Shown piece by piece: positions 49,396 through 58,368 of a stretch of DNA of 64,000 bases (positions within the stretch are counted from its first letter, which is position 1; every line of letters begins with the position of its first letter). Under the pieces are notes generated by a model. It searched no databases and was not told the DNA's origin. It saw only the letters and a list, made by a program, of their open reading frames with translations. Source of the DNA: Zeimonas sp050187175 (lineage in GTDB: Bacteria; Pseudomonadota; Gammaproteobacteria; Burkholderiales; Burkholderiaceae_E); the NCBI GenBank assembly GCA_050187175.1, contig JBFWXS010000004.1, forward strand, positions 62,001 through 126,000, written 5' to 3'. A program made the translations under genes and the position numbers.

Positions 49396-51837
49396 ATGGC
49401 TACTCGCAAGCGAGCCGCCGAGCCGGCGCCGCCGACGTCCGCCGTGGCAACGGCCTATCTGAACACCGACAGCGGCCCGGCCTCGCCGCCGGACGCATCG
49501 GCCAGCCACCCGGCGCTGCGCCGGGCACGCGCGGTCGGCGAACGGGTCGGCGAGTTGCCGTTCAACGCGAACAAGGCCGCGGAATACGGCAAGGGGGCCG
49601 CTCGGCCGCCCACGGGGAGCACCGCCCCGGCCGGCGATGACTCGGCATCGGCCAGTACGCTGTCGGAGAAGAACCGGACGCCGAAGACCGGAACGAAGGC
49701 CGGTGCCGGCGTCAATGCGGCGGGCGGAGAGCTGGTGCGTGTCCGGGCGGACAGCGGCGGGCAGGCCCTGACGACCAACCAGGGAGTTCCGATCGCCGAC
49801 AACCAGAGCTCACTGAAGGCGGGGCTGCGCGGTCCGGCGCTGCTGAAGGATTTCATTCTTCGCGAGAAGCTGACCCACTTCGACCATGAGCGGATCCCGG
49901 AGCGCATCGTGCATGCCCGCGGCTCGGCCGCTCACGGCTACTTCGAGTGCTACGAGCCGCTGAGCTCGCTGACCTGTGCGTCGCTGTTCGCCGAAGCCGG
50001 CAAGCGCACGCCCGTGTTCGTCCGCTTCTCGACCGTCGCCGGCGAGCGCGGCTCCAAGGACACCGCCCGCGACGTGCGCGGCTTCGCGGTCAAGTTCTAT
50101 ACCGACCAGGGCAACTGGGATCTGGTCGGTAACAACATACCGGTGTTCTTCATCCAGGACGCGATGAAGTTCCCCGACCTCGTGCACGCCGTCAAGCCTG
50201 AACCGCATCACGGCATGCCGCAGGCAGCTTCGGCGCACGACACGTTCTGGGACTTCGTGTCGCTGATGCCCGAGTCGACGCACATGCTGATGTGGGTGAT
50301 GTCGGACCGAGGAATCCCGCGCAGCTATCGGATGATGCAAGGCTTCGGCGTCCATACGTTTCGCTTCGTCAACGCGCAGGGCGAATCGCGGCTGGTGAAG
50401 TTCCATTGGAGCCCCAGCTTCGGCACGCATTCGCACGTCTGGGAAGAGGCGGTCAAGATCTCCGGTGCGGATCCCGACTATCACCGGCGCGATTTGTGGG
50501 AGGCCATCGAGGCGGGCGAGTACCCCGACTGGGAGCTCGGCGCGCAGATCTTCGACGAGCGCCAGGCCGAATCGTTCAGCTTCGACGTACTGGACGCCAC
50601 CAAGATCATCCCCGAGGAACTGGTGCCGGTGACGCCGCTGGGCCGTCTGGTGCTGAACCGCAACCCCGACAACTTCTTCGCGGAAACCGAGCAGGTCGCG
50701 TTCTGCACCGCGCACATCGTCCCCGGCATAGACTTCACCAATGACCCGTTGATGGCTGGCCGCATTCATTCATACGTCGACACGCAGATCTCGCGGCTGG
50801 GCGGCCCCAACTTCCACGAGATACCGATCAATGCGCCGCTGGCCCCGGTGCACAACAACCAGCGCGACGGCATGCATCGTCAGGCGATCCACCGTGGGCG
50901 CGTCGCTTACGAGCCCAATTCGCTGGGCGGCGGTTGTCCGTTCCAGGCGGGTACGGCGGGCTTCGTCTCGTTTCCGGAGCCGGTGGCGGCCGACGAACTG
51001 CGCGGCAAGTCCGAGAAATTCGCGGAGCACTACAACCAGGCGACGCTGTTCTTCGAGAGCCAGACCGAGCATGAGAAGCGGCACATCATCGACGCGTTCT
51101 CCTTCGAGCTCAGCAAGGTGACGGTTGCCGGCATACGCGAGCGCACGGTCGCCATGCTGCGCAACGTGTCGGAGGACCTGGCGCGCGCCGTGGCGGTCAA
51201 TCTCGGCATGCGCGAGCTGCCCGCACCGCTGCCCAAGGCCACGAACCGGACGTTCAAGCCGGAAGTCCGTCGATCGGAGTTCCTGTCCCTGCTGGCCCGT
51301 CCAGGGATGGCCGGCATCCGCACCCGCAAGCTGGCGATCCTCATCGCCGACGGTATCAGCGCCGACTGCGTCCTGCAGCTTGCTCAGCCGCTGATCGCCA
51401 AAGGCGCGGTGGTGCGCCTGGTGGGCCAGCATGTGGGACCCACCCGACCCGAGTCCGGCGCCGCGCTCGATGCCGACGCGTCGCTGAAGAACAGCCCGTC
51501 CGCGCTGTTCGACGCAGTCATCGTGCCGGATGGCGACGAGGGCGTGGAGGCGCTGTGCCGCGACGGGCTGGCCCAGGAGTTCGTCCGTGACCAGTTCCGT
51601 CACGGCAAGGCATTGCTGGCCGTCGGGGCGGGTGTGCGTCTGCTGCAGAAGGCCGGTATTCCCGTGGCCGGCATGGCGGCGGCTGGCGCACCGCCTGAAC
51701 CGGACGATGCGGACGCGGCCGCCGACCCCGGCTTGATCGTCTCACCGGCTCCTACCAAGGCATGCGTGGCGGCGTTCATCCAGGCCGTCGAGGCGCACCG
51801 CCACTGGCAGCGCGAAGCCGATCCGCCGCCTGTCTGA
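49396..51837 (+). CDS. katE: Large-subunit (HPII/KatE-type) catalase
   Basis: The 813-residue protein has an extended low-complexity N-terminus (residues 1-120). The catalase core follows with distal His in RIVHARGSAAHG, Asn-containing VGNNIPVFFIQDAMKFPDLV, and the haem-ligand Tyr460 in IHSYVDTQISRLGG. A C-terminal DJ-1/glutaminase-like domain begins near RTRKLAILIADGISADC. In E. coli HPII a His 23 residues before the haem Tyr forms a covalent bond with it; here that position is Cys437, and a His sits two residues before the Tyr. Start 49396 follows AAGGAG. Confidence 0.93.
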   Translation: MATRKRAAEPAPPTSAVATAYLNTDSGPASPPDASASHPALRRARAVGERVGELPFNANKAAEYGKGAARPPTGSTAPAGDDSASASTLSEKNRTPKTGTKAGAGVNAAGGELVRVRADSGGQALTTNQGVPIADNQSSLKAGLRGPALLKDFILREKLTHFDHERIPERIVHARGSAAHGYFECYEPLSSLTCASLFAEAGKRTPVFVRFSTVAGERGSKDTARDVRGFAVKFYTDQGNWDLVGNNIPVFFIQDAMKFPDLVHAVKPEPHHGMPQAASAHDTFWDFVSLMPESTHMLMWVMSDRGIPRSYRMMQGFGVHTFRFVNAQGESRLVKFHWSPSFGTHSHVWEEAVKISGADPDYHRRDLWEAIEAGEYPDWELGAQIFDERQAESFSFDVLDATKIIPEELVPVTPLGRLVLNRNPDNFFAETEQVAFCTAHIVPGIDFTNDPLMAGRIHSYVDTQISRLGGPNFHEIPINAPLAPVHNNQRDGMHRQAIHRGRVAYEPNSLGGGCPFQAGTAGFVSFPEPVAADELRGKSEKFAEHYNQATLFFESQTEHEKRHIIDAFSFELSKVTVAGIRERTVAMLRNVSEDLARAVAVNLGMRELPAPLPKATNRTFKPEVRRSEFLSLLARPGMAGIRTRKLAILIADGISADCVLQLAQPLIAKGAVVRLVGQHVGPTRPESGAALDADASLKNSPSALFDAVIVPDGDEGVEALCRDGLAQEFVRDQFRHGKALLAVGAGVRLLQKAGIPVAGMAAAGAPPEPDDADAAADPGLIVSPAPTKACVAAFIQAVEAHRHWQREADPPPV

Positions 51838-51877
51838 GGCCGTTGGAGGCTGTTCGTTCCAGGCTGTTCGCGGCGCG

Positions 51878-53629
51878 TCAACGCGCCGCGCAGATCGCGG
51901 CAGCGATCTTCTCGGCCACCATGATGGTGGGCAGGTTGGTATTGGCGCTCGGAATCGTCGGCATCAGCGACGCGTCTGCCACGCGTAGACTGCTCAAGCC
52001 GTGGACCCGGCCTTGCGGATCGGTGACGGCGGCGCGATCGTCCGGGCGCCCCATGCGGCAGGTGCCGCAGGCATGCCAGACGCCGGAGGCATTGGCCAGC
52101 AGATACTCGCGCAGCGCCATCTCGTCGGACAGCAGGTGTGCCAGCGAGTCGCCGCGCGTGATCGCGCTGCTCATCAGCCAGCGGCGCAGCGGCGCCGGGC
52201 CGTCGAGCAGCCGGCCGACCAGGCCGAGAAGCAGTGCATTGCGGCGATTGATCTGGCTGGCGCGCCGCAGGCGCGGGCTGAAGCTGGCAGGAAACGGTTC
52301 GGTGGCAACGCCGGCCGCTGACGGGTGATCGAGCAGGCCCGCGCAGAAACGGAATCCGGCGGCCAGCCGCTGCAGATCGCGCGGATCGGACAGCAGATTG
52401 AAAGCGACTTCCGGATGGGCATCGGCGGCCGGGCTGCGCAGCCGCACGCGACCCGCGGAGAATGACTTGTTGAGCCACAGAAAGAAGAAGGCCAGCCGCT
52501 GTCCGACGCCATGCCACGCCGCGCGGCTGGTCAGTGCGAGGTACAGATCGCTGCGCGGCGCGCCGGCCAGCCCCGACGAGAAGCGCAGGTTGACCTGTCC
52601 CGGGCGCGGCGCCGATCCCAGCGCGCGGTGCTGCGCCGGCACATAGGCCGAGATCGACGTACCCGGGTGCTCGAGCAGGTTGCGGCCCACGCCGGGCAGA
52701 TCGGCGAGCACATCGATACCCAGCGCCTGCAGCTCGGCGCCCGGGCCGATACCGGCGCGCAGCAGCAGCGCCGGCGTCTGCAGTGCGCCCGCCGTCAGAA
52801 TGATTTCCGCGCCGCGGATGCCACGCGCGCCGGCGGCGTCGCGAACCACGACGCCGGTCGCCGTGCGTCCGTCGAGCAGCAGCCGCTCGACTCTCGTCGT
52901 CGTGAGCAGCCGCAGATTCGAGCGGCTGCGCGTCGCTTCGTCCAGGTATGCGGTGGCCGTGCCGACGCGGCGATGGCCGCGCGTCGAGAACGCGGTCGCG
53001 AAATAGCCGTCGTCGAAGCAGCCGTTCTGATCGCCGATGTCGCGATAGCCGGCGGCTTCCAGTGCGGGCACCATCGCGCGCGTGAACTCGCTCCATTGCG
53101 CACGCGCGATGCGTTCGATGCCGATCGGACCGCCGCGCCCATGCAGCGGTCCGTCGAAGTCGCTGTCGTCCTCCAGCCGGCAGAAGAACGGCAGCACGTC
53201 GTCCCAGCGCCAGCCCTGCGCACCCAGCGCTTCCCACTCGTCGTAGTCGCGCGGCAATCCGCGGTTGGCGAGCTGCGCATTCACGGTCGAGCCGCCGCCC
53301 AGCACGCGGGCCTGCTCGTAAAAGCGCGGCCGGGCCAGGCCGCGGGCGACCCGATCGTCGGCAGCGGTGGTGACCATCAGCTCGGGCCACAGATAGCGCG
53401 TGCCGTGAAGGATCACGCTCGGCACGGGACTCGCAATCTCCGGGGGCACGGCGTCGGCGCGCAAGTCGGCGCCGGCTTCGATCAGCAGCACGCGCCGGCG
53501 CGGGTCGGCCGACAGGCGGTTGGCCAGCACGGCGCCGGCGGAGCCGCCGCCTACGACGATGTGGTCGAAGAAGGCTTCATCGAATGTGAGGCTCAAGGGA
53601 CTCTCTCGGTCGGGGCGAACGGACCGCAT
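51878..53629 (-). CDS. GMC-family FAD-dependent oxidoreductase (choline dehydrogenase-like)
   Basis: The protein begins its core with the FAD motif DHIVVGGGSAGAVLANRLSA. It shows GMC signature regions ARVLGGGSTVNAQLANRG and ILTAGALQTPALLLRAGIG, and a C-terminal HACGTCRMG then NTNLPTIMVAEK. It oxidises an alcohol to an aldehyde or ketone. The start is uncertain: ATG 53629 is listed, but TTG 53596 has a better purine-rich site (GAGAGAG) and sits closer to the FAD motif. It is divergent from the ABC transporter operon at 53812. Confidence 0.9.
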   Translation of the reverse strand: MRSVRPDRESPLSLTFDEAFFDHIVVGGGSAGAVLANRLSADPRRRVLLIEAGADLRADAVPPEIASPVPSVILHGTRYLWPELMVTTAADDRVARGLARPRFYEQARVLGGGSTVNAQLANRGLPRDYDEWEALGAQGWRWDDVLPFFCRLEDDSDFDGPLHGRGGPIGIERIARAQWSEFTRAMVPALEAAGYRDIGDQNGCFDDGYFATAFSTRGHRRVGTATAYLDEATRSRSNLRLLTTTRVERLLLDGRTATGVVVRDAAGARGIRGAEIILTAGALQTPALLLRAGIGPGAELQALGIDVLADLPGVGRNLLEHPGTSISAYVPAQHRALGSAPRPGQVNLRFSSGLAGAPRSDLYLALTSRAAWHGVGQRLAFFFLWLNKSFSAGRVRLRSPAADAHPEVAFNLLSDPRDLQRLAAGFRFCAGLLDHPSAAGVATEPFPASFSPRLRRASQINRRNALLLGLVGRLLDGPAPLRRWLMSSAITRGDSLAHLLSDEMALREYLLANASGVWHACGTCRMGRPDDRAAVTDPQGRVHGLSSLRVADASLMPTIPSANTNLPTIMVAEKIAAAICAAR

Positions 53630-53811
53630 ACCGGAACGGGAAGTGCGGCTGCCGCATCGACAAGAAATCAATTTCTATCGAATGCATCAATCATGGATTT
53701 CCAATATTTATCAAACCAGAAAAATAGACTATAGTTTTTTAAGCCCTTTTCACCGGCGGTCGCGTCGGCGGCAAGTCGAACAGAGTCTTTGTCTTCACTG
53801 GAGAACGGAAC

Positions 53812-54828
53812 ATGGATCGACGGACCTTTGCCTGCCACGCGCTGACCCAGGCCGCTGCGGCGGCGAGCCTCGGCATCGCCGCACCGGCGCGAGCGCAGGC
53901 GCCGACCAAGGTGCGCATCGTCGAGACCGTTCACATCCTGTTCTTCACGCCGGCCTACGTGGCGCTGCGGCGCGGCTTCTTCAAGGAACAAGGGCTGGAC
54001 GTGGAGATCACGCCGGCCAACGGCACCGACAAGGCGACCGCGCTGCTGCTTGCAGGGTCGGCCGACGTGATGCTGGTGGGTCCCGAAGCCGCGTTCTACG
54101 TCGCGGCGAGCCAGTCGCCGACCAAGATCAAGATGATCGCCGGCATCGGCAAGCGCGATGGCGCGATGGTGGTCGGCCGTCAGCCGCTGCGTGAACTGAA
54201 GGCCGACGACCTGCGCGGCAAGACGATCATCGGCTCGGCGATCGGCAGCACGCCGGCGGTGTTCCTGCAGGCGTACCTGCGCAAGAAGGGACTGGACCCG
54301 GTCAAGGACGTGAACGTCATTCCGAACATCGCTCCGCCGGCCAAGCGCGGCGCCTTCCTCAGCGGCCAGGCCGACTTCGCGGTGTTCTACGAACCGGATG
54401 CGTCGGCGGTGGAAAGCGCGGGCAAGGGCCACGTGGTGGCCAGCATCGGGCAGGAGATCGGGGCGATCGATCACACGGTGTTCATCGCATCGGATCCGTA
54501 CATCGCGGCCAATCGCGCCACTCTGCAGAAGCTGTGCAACGCGATCGCCAAGGCACAGAAGTGGCTGCATGGCGCTTCACCCGAAGCGATTGCCGAGACC
54601 ATCGCACCCGAGTTCAAAGGGCTGTCGCAGGATGTGCTGGTCAGCGCGTCGCGCCGCGGCTTGACGCTGGACATGTGGAAGGCGACGCCGACCGTCACGC
54701 CCGAGACCGTCAACGCGTTCGCGAAGATCCTGGTCGACGGCGGCACGCTGCGTCCGTCGCCGGCCATCCCTTACGAGAACCTGGTCGATCCCAGCTTCGC
54801 GCAGGCCGCGGTCAAGGCGGTCTCTTGA
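53812..54828 (+). CDS. ABC transporter substrate-binding protein (NMT1/THI5-like)
   Basis: The 338-residue receptor has a twin-Arg-like N-terminus (DRRTFACHALTQAAAAASLG) with a signal cleavage near ARAQ. The NMT1-type fold follows (FFTPAYVALRRGFFKEQGLD, GSADVMLVGPEAAFYVAASQ, RGKTIIGSAIGSTPAVFLQA). This family binds pyrimidine precursors, riboflavin, nitrate or sulfonates. The gene is first in an importer operon. The 182-base gap upstream is AT-rich and separates it from the GMC gene. Confidence 0.9.
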   Translation: MDRRTFACHALTQAAAAASLGIAAPARAQAPTKVRIVETVHILFFTPAYVALRRGFFKEQGLDVEITPANGTDKATALLLAGSADVMLVGPEAAFYVAASQSPTKIKMIAGIGKRDGAMVVGRQPLRELKADDLRGKTIIGSAIGSTPAVFLQAYLRKKGLDPVKDVNVIPNIAPPAKRGAFLSGQADFAVFYEPDASAVESAGKGHVVASIGQEIGAIDHTVFIASDPYIAANRATLQKLCNAIAKAQKWLHGASPEAIAETIAPEFKGLSQDVLVSASRRGLTLDMWKATPTVTPETVNAFAKILVDGGTLRPSPAIPYENLVDPSFAQAAVKAVS

Positions 54829-54830
54829 GC

Positions 54831-55625
54831 GTGCCGCACGGCGACGCCGCCTGCAAGGTCGTCTTCGAACACGTCCACCTGCACTACTTCTCGCCCGCCG
54901 GCGAGACGCACGCGCTCAGCGACATCAATCTCGGCGTACGGGCCGGCGAGTTCATTACCATCGTCGGCCAGTCCGGCTGCGGCAAGAGCACGCTGCTGTC
55001 GCTGCTGTGCGGCCTGATCGCGCCCACGCAAGGGCGCGTGCTGATCGACGGCGTGCCGGTCAGCGGACCGTCGCGCAAGATCGGCTTCATGCTGCAGCAG
55101 GACAGCCTGTTCGAATGGCGCAGCGTGCTGGACAATGTGCTGCTCGGCGCCGAGATCCACGGCCAGGATCCGGCCGTGGCGCGGGCGCGCGCCGAAGCGC
55201 TGCTCGAACGCTACAAGCTGGCCGACTTCAAGCACCATTTCCCGCGCCAGCTGTCCGGCGGCATGCGTCAGCGCGTCGCGCTCGCGCGCACGATGTGCCT
55301 GGAACCGGACATCCTGCTGCTCGACGAGCCTTTCTCCGCGCTCGACTTCCAGATCCGGCTGACGCTGGCCGACGAGATCGCGTCCATCATCCGCAGCGAG
55401 CGCAAGACCGCCATCATGGTGACGCATGACATCTCGGAAGCGATCAGCATGGCCGACCGCGTGATCGTGCTCAGCGCCCGGCCGGGCCGGGTCAAGGCCG
55501 AGTATCCGGTGGTGTTCGCCAGCCACGGCCCGAACCGCCCGTCGCCGTTCGAGGTCCGCGAGACGCCGGAATACCACGAGCTGTTCCGCCTGCTATGGAA
55601 CGGCATCGGCGGGCATCAGGTATGA
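54831..55625 (+). CDS. ABC transporter ATP-binding protein
   Basis: The 264-residue ATPase shows Walker A GQSGCGKST, signature LSGGMRQRVALARTM, Walker B DILLLDEPFSALD and switch His in MVTHDISEAI. GTG 54831 is taken as start with AAGGCGG ten bases before it; TTG 54825 overlapping the receptor stop is an alternative. The frame is open further upstream but overlaps the receptor gene. It overlaps the permease gene by four bases. Confidence 0.92.
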   Translation: MPHGDAACKVVFEHVHLHYFSPAGETHALSDINLGVRAGEFITIVGQSGCGKSTLLSLLCGLIAPTQGRVLIDGVPVSGPSRKIGFMLQQDSLFEWRSVLDNVLLGAEIHGQDPAVARARAEALLERYKLADFKHHFPRQLSGGMRQRVALARTMCLEPDILLLDEPFSALDFQIRLTLADEIASIIRSERKTAIMVTHDISEAISMADRVIVLSARPGRVKAEYPVVFASHGPNRPSPFEVRETPEYHELFRLLWNGIGGHQV

Positions 55626-56452
55626 GCGGAGTTCCGATGGCCGATCCGTCGCCGACCGCTCCCCTTCCCACCGCCGCCTACCGGCGCTGGCTCGCGGCGC
55701 AGCGCCGCGACGGCATCGTCGTGCATGTCATCCAGGTGCTGATCGTCGTCGTGTTCTTCGTGGTCTGGGAGATCGCGGCACGCAGTCATTGGGTCAATCC
55801 GCTGTTCACCAGCTATCCGACTGCGGTCTGGGCCGGCTTCGCCGCGATGGTGGCCGAAGGCGAGCTGCTGCATCACGTGCTGGTCACGATCGTCGAGATC
55901 GTGGTCAGCTTCGTACTGAGCACGCTGGTGGGGCTGGCGCTGGCCGTGCTGCTATGGCTCACGCCGATGCTGCGGCGCGTGATGGCGCCGTTCATCGTGG
56001 TCGTCAATGCGATCCCGAAGATCGCGCTGGTGCCGATCTTCTACATCTGGCTGGGGCCCGTGCTGTCGATCTACATGATCGCGGTATCGGTATCGATCTT
56101 CATCGTGCTGATCATGATGTCGGCCGGCTTCGAGCAGACCGATCCGAACAAGATCAAGCTGGCGCGGACCTTCGGCTGTACGCAGTGGCAACTGCTGACC
56201 AAAGTGGTGCTGCCGGCGAACATGCCGACGCTGATCTCGGTGCTGAAGGGCAACGTCGGCCTGTCGCTGGTCGGCGTCATCGTCGGCGAGTTCCAGTCCG
56301 CCAAGGCGGGCCTCGGCTATCTGATCACCTACGGCAGCCAGACCTTCCAGATGGACCGCGTCATCGCCTCGGTGACCATCCTCGCCGTCATCTCGGTCTT
56401 CACCTACTTCGCGATCGTCGCGTTCGAGAAGGCGCTCGCGCGCTATACCTGA
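55622..56452 (+). CDS. ABC transporter permease
   Basis: The 276-residue membrane protein has about six hydrophobic segments (VIQVLIVVVFFVVWEIAA, IVVSFVLSTLVGLALAVLLW) and the coupling loop ARTFGCTQWQLLTKVVLPAN. ATGA overlaps the ATPase stop. It completes the importer. Its 3' end overlaps the convergent CobW-family gene by ten bases. Confidence 0.92.
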   Translation: MSGVPMADPSPTAPLPTAAYRRWLAAQRRDGIVVHVIQVLIVVVFFVVWEIAARSHWVNPLFTSYPTAVWAGFAAMVAEGELLHHVLVTIVEIVVSFVLSTLVGLALAVLLWLTPMLRRVMAPFIVVVNAIPKIALVPIFYIWLGPVLSIYMIAVSVSIFIVLIMMSAGFEQTDPNKIKLARTFGCTQWQLLTKVVLPANMPTLISVLKGNVGLSLVGVIVGEFQSAKAGLGYLITYGSQTFQMDRVIASVTILAVISVFTYFAIVAFEKALARYT

Positions 56453-57534
56453 GTCGCGGAGCCGCGCTGCAGCGGCAGCAGCAGATCGCGCAGCGCCCGC
56501 TCGGGCATGTCGTGCGCGATCAGGACCAGGGTACCGACCAGGGCTTCATCGATCGCCTGCTCGACCGGCCGCGGCGCTGCGAACAGCTGCTGCACGCCTT
56601 GTATCGCGCGGACCACGCCATCGTCGAAGCGGACGAAGCCCTTGGCGCGCAGCAGCCGGTCGCCGGCCCCCGCCTGCAGGCTCGTGACCCATGCGGCGTA
56701 CTGCGGCCACGCGATCGGCCCCGGGAGACGGACCGACACCGATACATAGCCGTGATCGTGCAGATGGGTGTGGCCGTCGGCGCCATGCGGAGGCGATGAT
56801 TCGCGGTCGTGGTCGTAGTCGTGGTCGTGGCCGTGATCGTGATCGTGATCGTGGCTCGGGCGGTGCTCGCGGCCATGCCGCGCTTCGACAGCCGCGGCGG
56901 CCGCACCGTCCGTGTCCGTGTCCGCCACGAACCAGCCGGGATCGACCTCGCCGTGGCAGGCTGCCAGTAGCGGAGCCGTCGGGTTGATGGCACGGATCGC
57001 CGCCCGCGTGCGCTGCGCGGCGCCGCCGTCGTCGAGATCGGTCTTGGTCAGGACGATCCGGTCGGCGATGGCAATCTGCCGTCGGGCTTCGTCGTGAGCC
57101 GCGATCTGCTGCGCGCCATGGATCGCGTCGACGGCGATGACGATGGCGCCGAGGCGGAAATAACGCGATACGAACATGCCGCCGGTGAGCGCCGCGGCGA
57201 TGGGGCCGGGGTCGGCGACGCCCGTGGTCTCGACGACGACTCGGTCGAAGCCGCCGAGCTCGCCGCGTTCGCGGCGGTAGTACAGCGCCTCCAGCGTCTC
57301 CTCGAGCGAGCTGGTGAGCGTGCAGCAGATGCAGCCGGAGTCGAGCAGCACGACATTGTCCTCGCTGCCCGGCGAGATCAGCGCGTGGTCGATGCCGACT
57401 TCACCGAACTCGTTGACGATGACAGCGGTCCGCGCGAAGCCCGGCTGGCGGATCAGCCGGGCCACCAGCGTCGACTTGCCGGCGCCGAGAAAGCCGCTGA
57501 GCAGGATCAGCGGAATCGCGGCCGCGCTGCTCAT
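56443..57534 (-). CDS. CobW/P47K-family GTPase metallochaperone
   Basis: The 363-residue protein has the G1 loop LSGFLGAGKSTLVARL, the metal-binding GCICCT (CxCC), a VVETTGVADPGP switch region and LTKTDL. A long linker holds alternating His/Asp (HDHDHDHGHDHDYDHD) plus HTHLHDHG, a second metal-binding element. The C-terminal CobW domain follows. Such proteins insert Zn or Co into client enzymes. The hydantoinase-like and isochorismatase-like genes upstream on the same strand make a metal-dependent amidohydrolase the likely client. Confidence 0.92.
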   Translation of the reverse strand: MSSAAAIPLILLSGFLGAGKSTLVARLIRQPGFARTAVIVNEFGEVGIDHALISPGSEDNVVLLDSGCICCTLTSSLEETLEALYYRRERGELGGFDRVVVETTGVADPGPIAAALTGGMFVSRYFRLGAIVIAVDAIHGAQQIAAHDEARRQIAIADRIVLTKTDLDDGGAAQRTRAAIRAINPTAPLLAACHGEVDPGWFVADTDTDGAAAAAVEARHGREHRPSHDHDHDHGHDHDYDHDRESSPPHGADGHTHLHDHGYVSVSVRLPGPIAWPQYAAWVTSLQAGAGDRLLRAKGFVRFDDGVVRAIQGVQQLFAAPRPVEQAIDEALVGTLVLIAHDMPERALRDLLLPLQRGSATQV

Positions 57535-57544
57535 CGGCGCCGCC

Positions 57545-58273
57545 TCACTCGACCGTCGGCAGCTGCCGGACCGGCAGGCCCTGCAGATAGTTCTGCACTT
57601 CGGCCGTGGGAATGACGTCGGCGTACTTGCAGTTCAGGTCGAACAGGTTGATCGCGTGGCTCGCCTCGAAGCGGTCGAACGCCGTCTCTTCCGGGATGAT
57701 GACCTTGAAGTTGTACGAGTAGGCGTCGACGGCGGTGGCGCGCAGGCAGCCCGAGGTCGTGCAGCCGACCATGATCAGCGTGTCGACGTCGAAGAAGTTC
57801 AGGTGGCTCATGAAGATCGTGCCGAAGAAGCACGAGGGCTTGCGCTTGCCGATGCGGATGTCCTGCGGACGCGGTGCCAGCGGCTCGACCGTCTGCGTCG
57901 CATGCGTGCCCTCGGTGGAGGTCTTCTCGCGGCCGCGGTAGCTCTTGCCGACCTGCACGCCCGAGTCGATCATATCGGGGCGGCGCGCGCTTTCGGTGTA
58001 GAAGATCGGCAGGTTCTTCTCGCGCGCCAGGTGCAGCAGCGGCTCGATGTGGCGCACCGCGTCCCAGGCCTGCGGGCCGCAGTAGGTGCGGTACTTCTTC
58101 AGCCCTTCGAGGTGGTCTTCGGGGCTGTCGCCGCAGAAGTTGTACTGTACGTCGATGATGAACAGCGCCGGTCGCGTGCCGAAGCCGCCGCGCTTGCCGT
58201 AGCCGGCGGCCGCGAAGACCTGCCGGTCGTGCTCGGTGAGGAACTTGTCCCAGATCCGTGGTTTGTCGCTCAT
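57545..58273 (-). CDS. Isochorismatase-family cysteine amidohydrolase
   Basis: The 242-residue protein has the catalytic triad of the family: Asp in FIIDVQYNFCG, Lys in GKRKPSCFFGT and Cys in GCTTSGCLRATAVDAYSYNF with the preceding cis-peptide. N-carbamoylsarcosine amidohydrolase and RutB are members that hydrolyse ureido compounds. Together with the ring-opening amidohydrolase gene upstream, a carbamoyl hydrolysis role is plausible. It starts 95 bases after that gene and ends 10 bases before the CobW gene. Confidence 0.9.
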   Translation of the reverse strand: MSDKPRIWDKFLTEHDRQVFAAAGYGKRGGFGTRPALFIIDVQYNFCGDSPEDHLEGLKKYRTYCGPQAWDAVRHIEPLLHLAREKNLPIFYTESARRPDMIDSGVQVGKSYRGREKTSTEGTHATQTVEPLAPRPQDIRIGKRKPSCFFGTIFMSHLNFFDVDTLIMVGCTTSGCLRATAVDAYSYNFKVIIPEETAFDRFEASHAINLFDLNCKYADVIPTAEVQNYLQGLPVRQLPTVE

Positions 58274-58368
58274 TGCAATCGGTCTCCGAAGCAGAAGTCG
58301 GGGGATTCGCCTGGCGCCGGGCTTTCGTCGCGCGTTTCGGCGGCGGTCATGAACAGGGGCGGCGCGCG

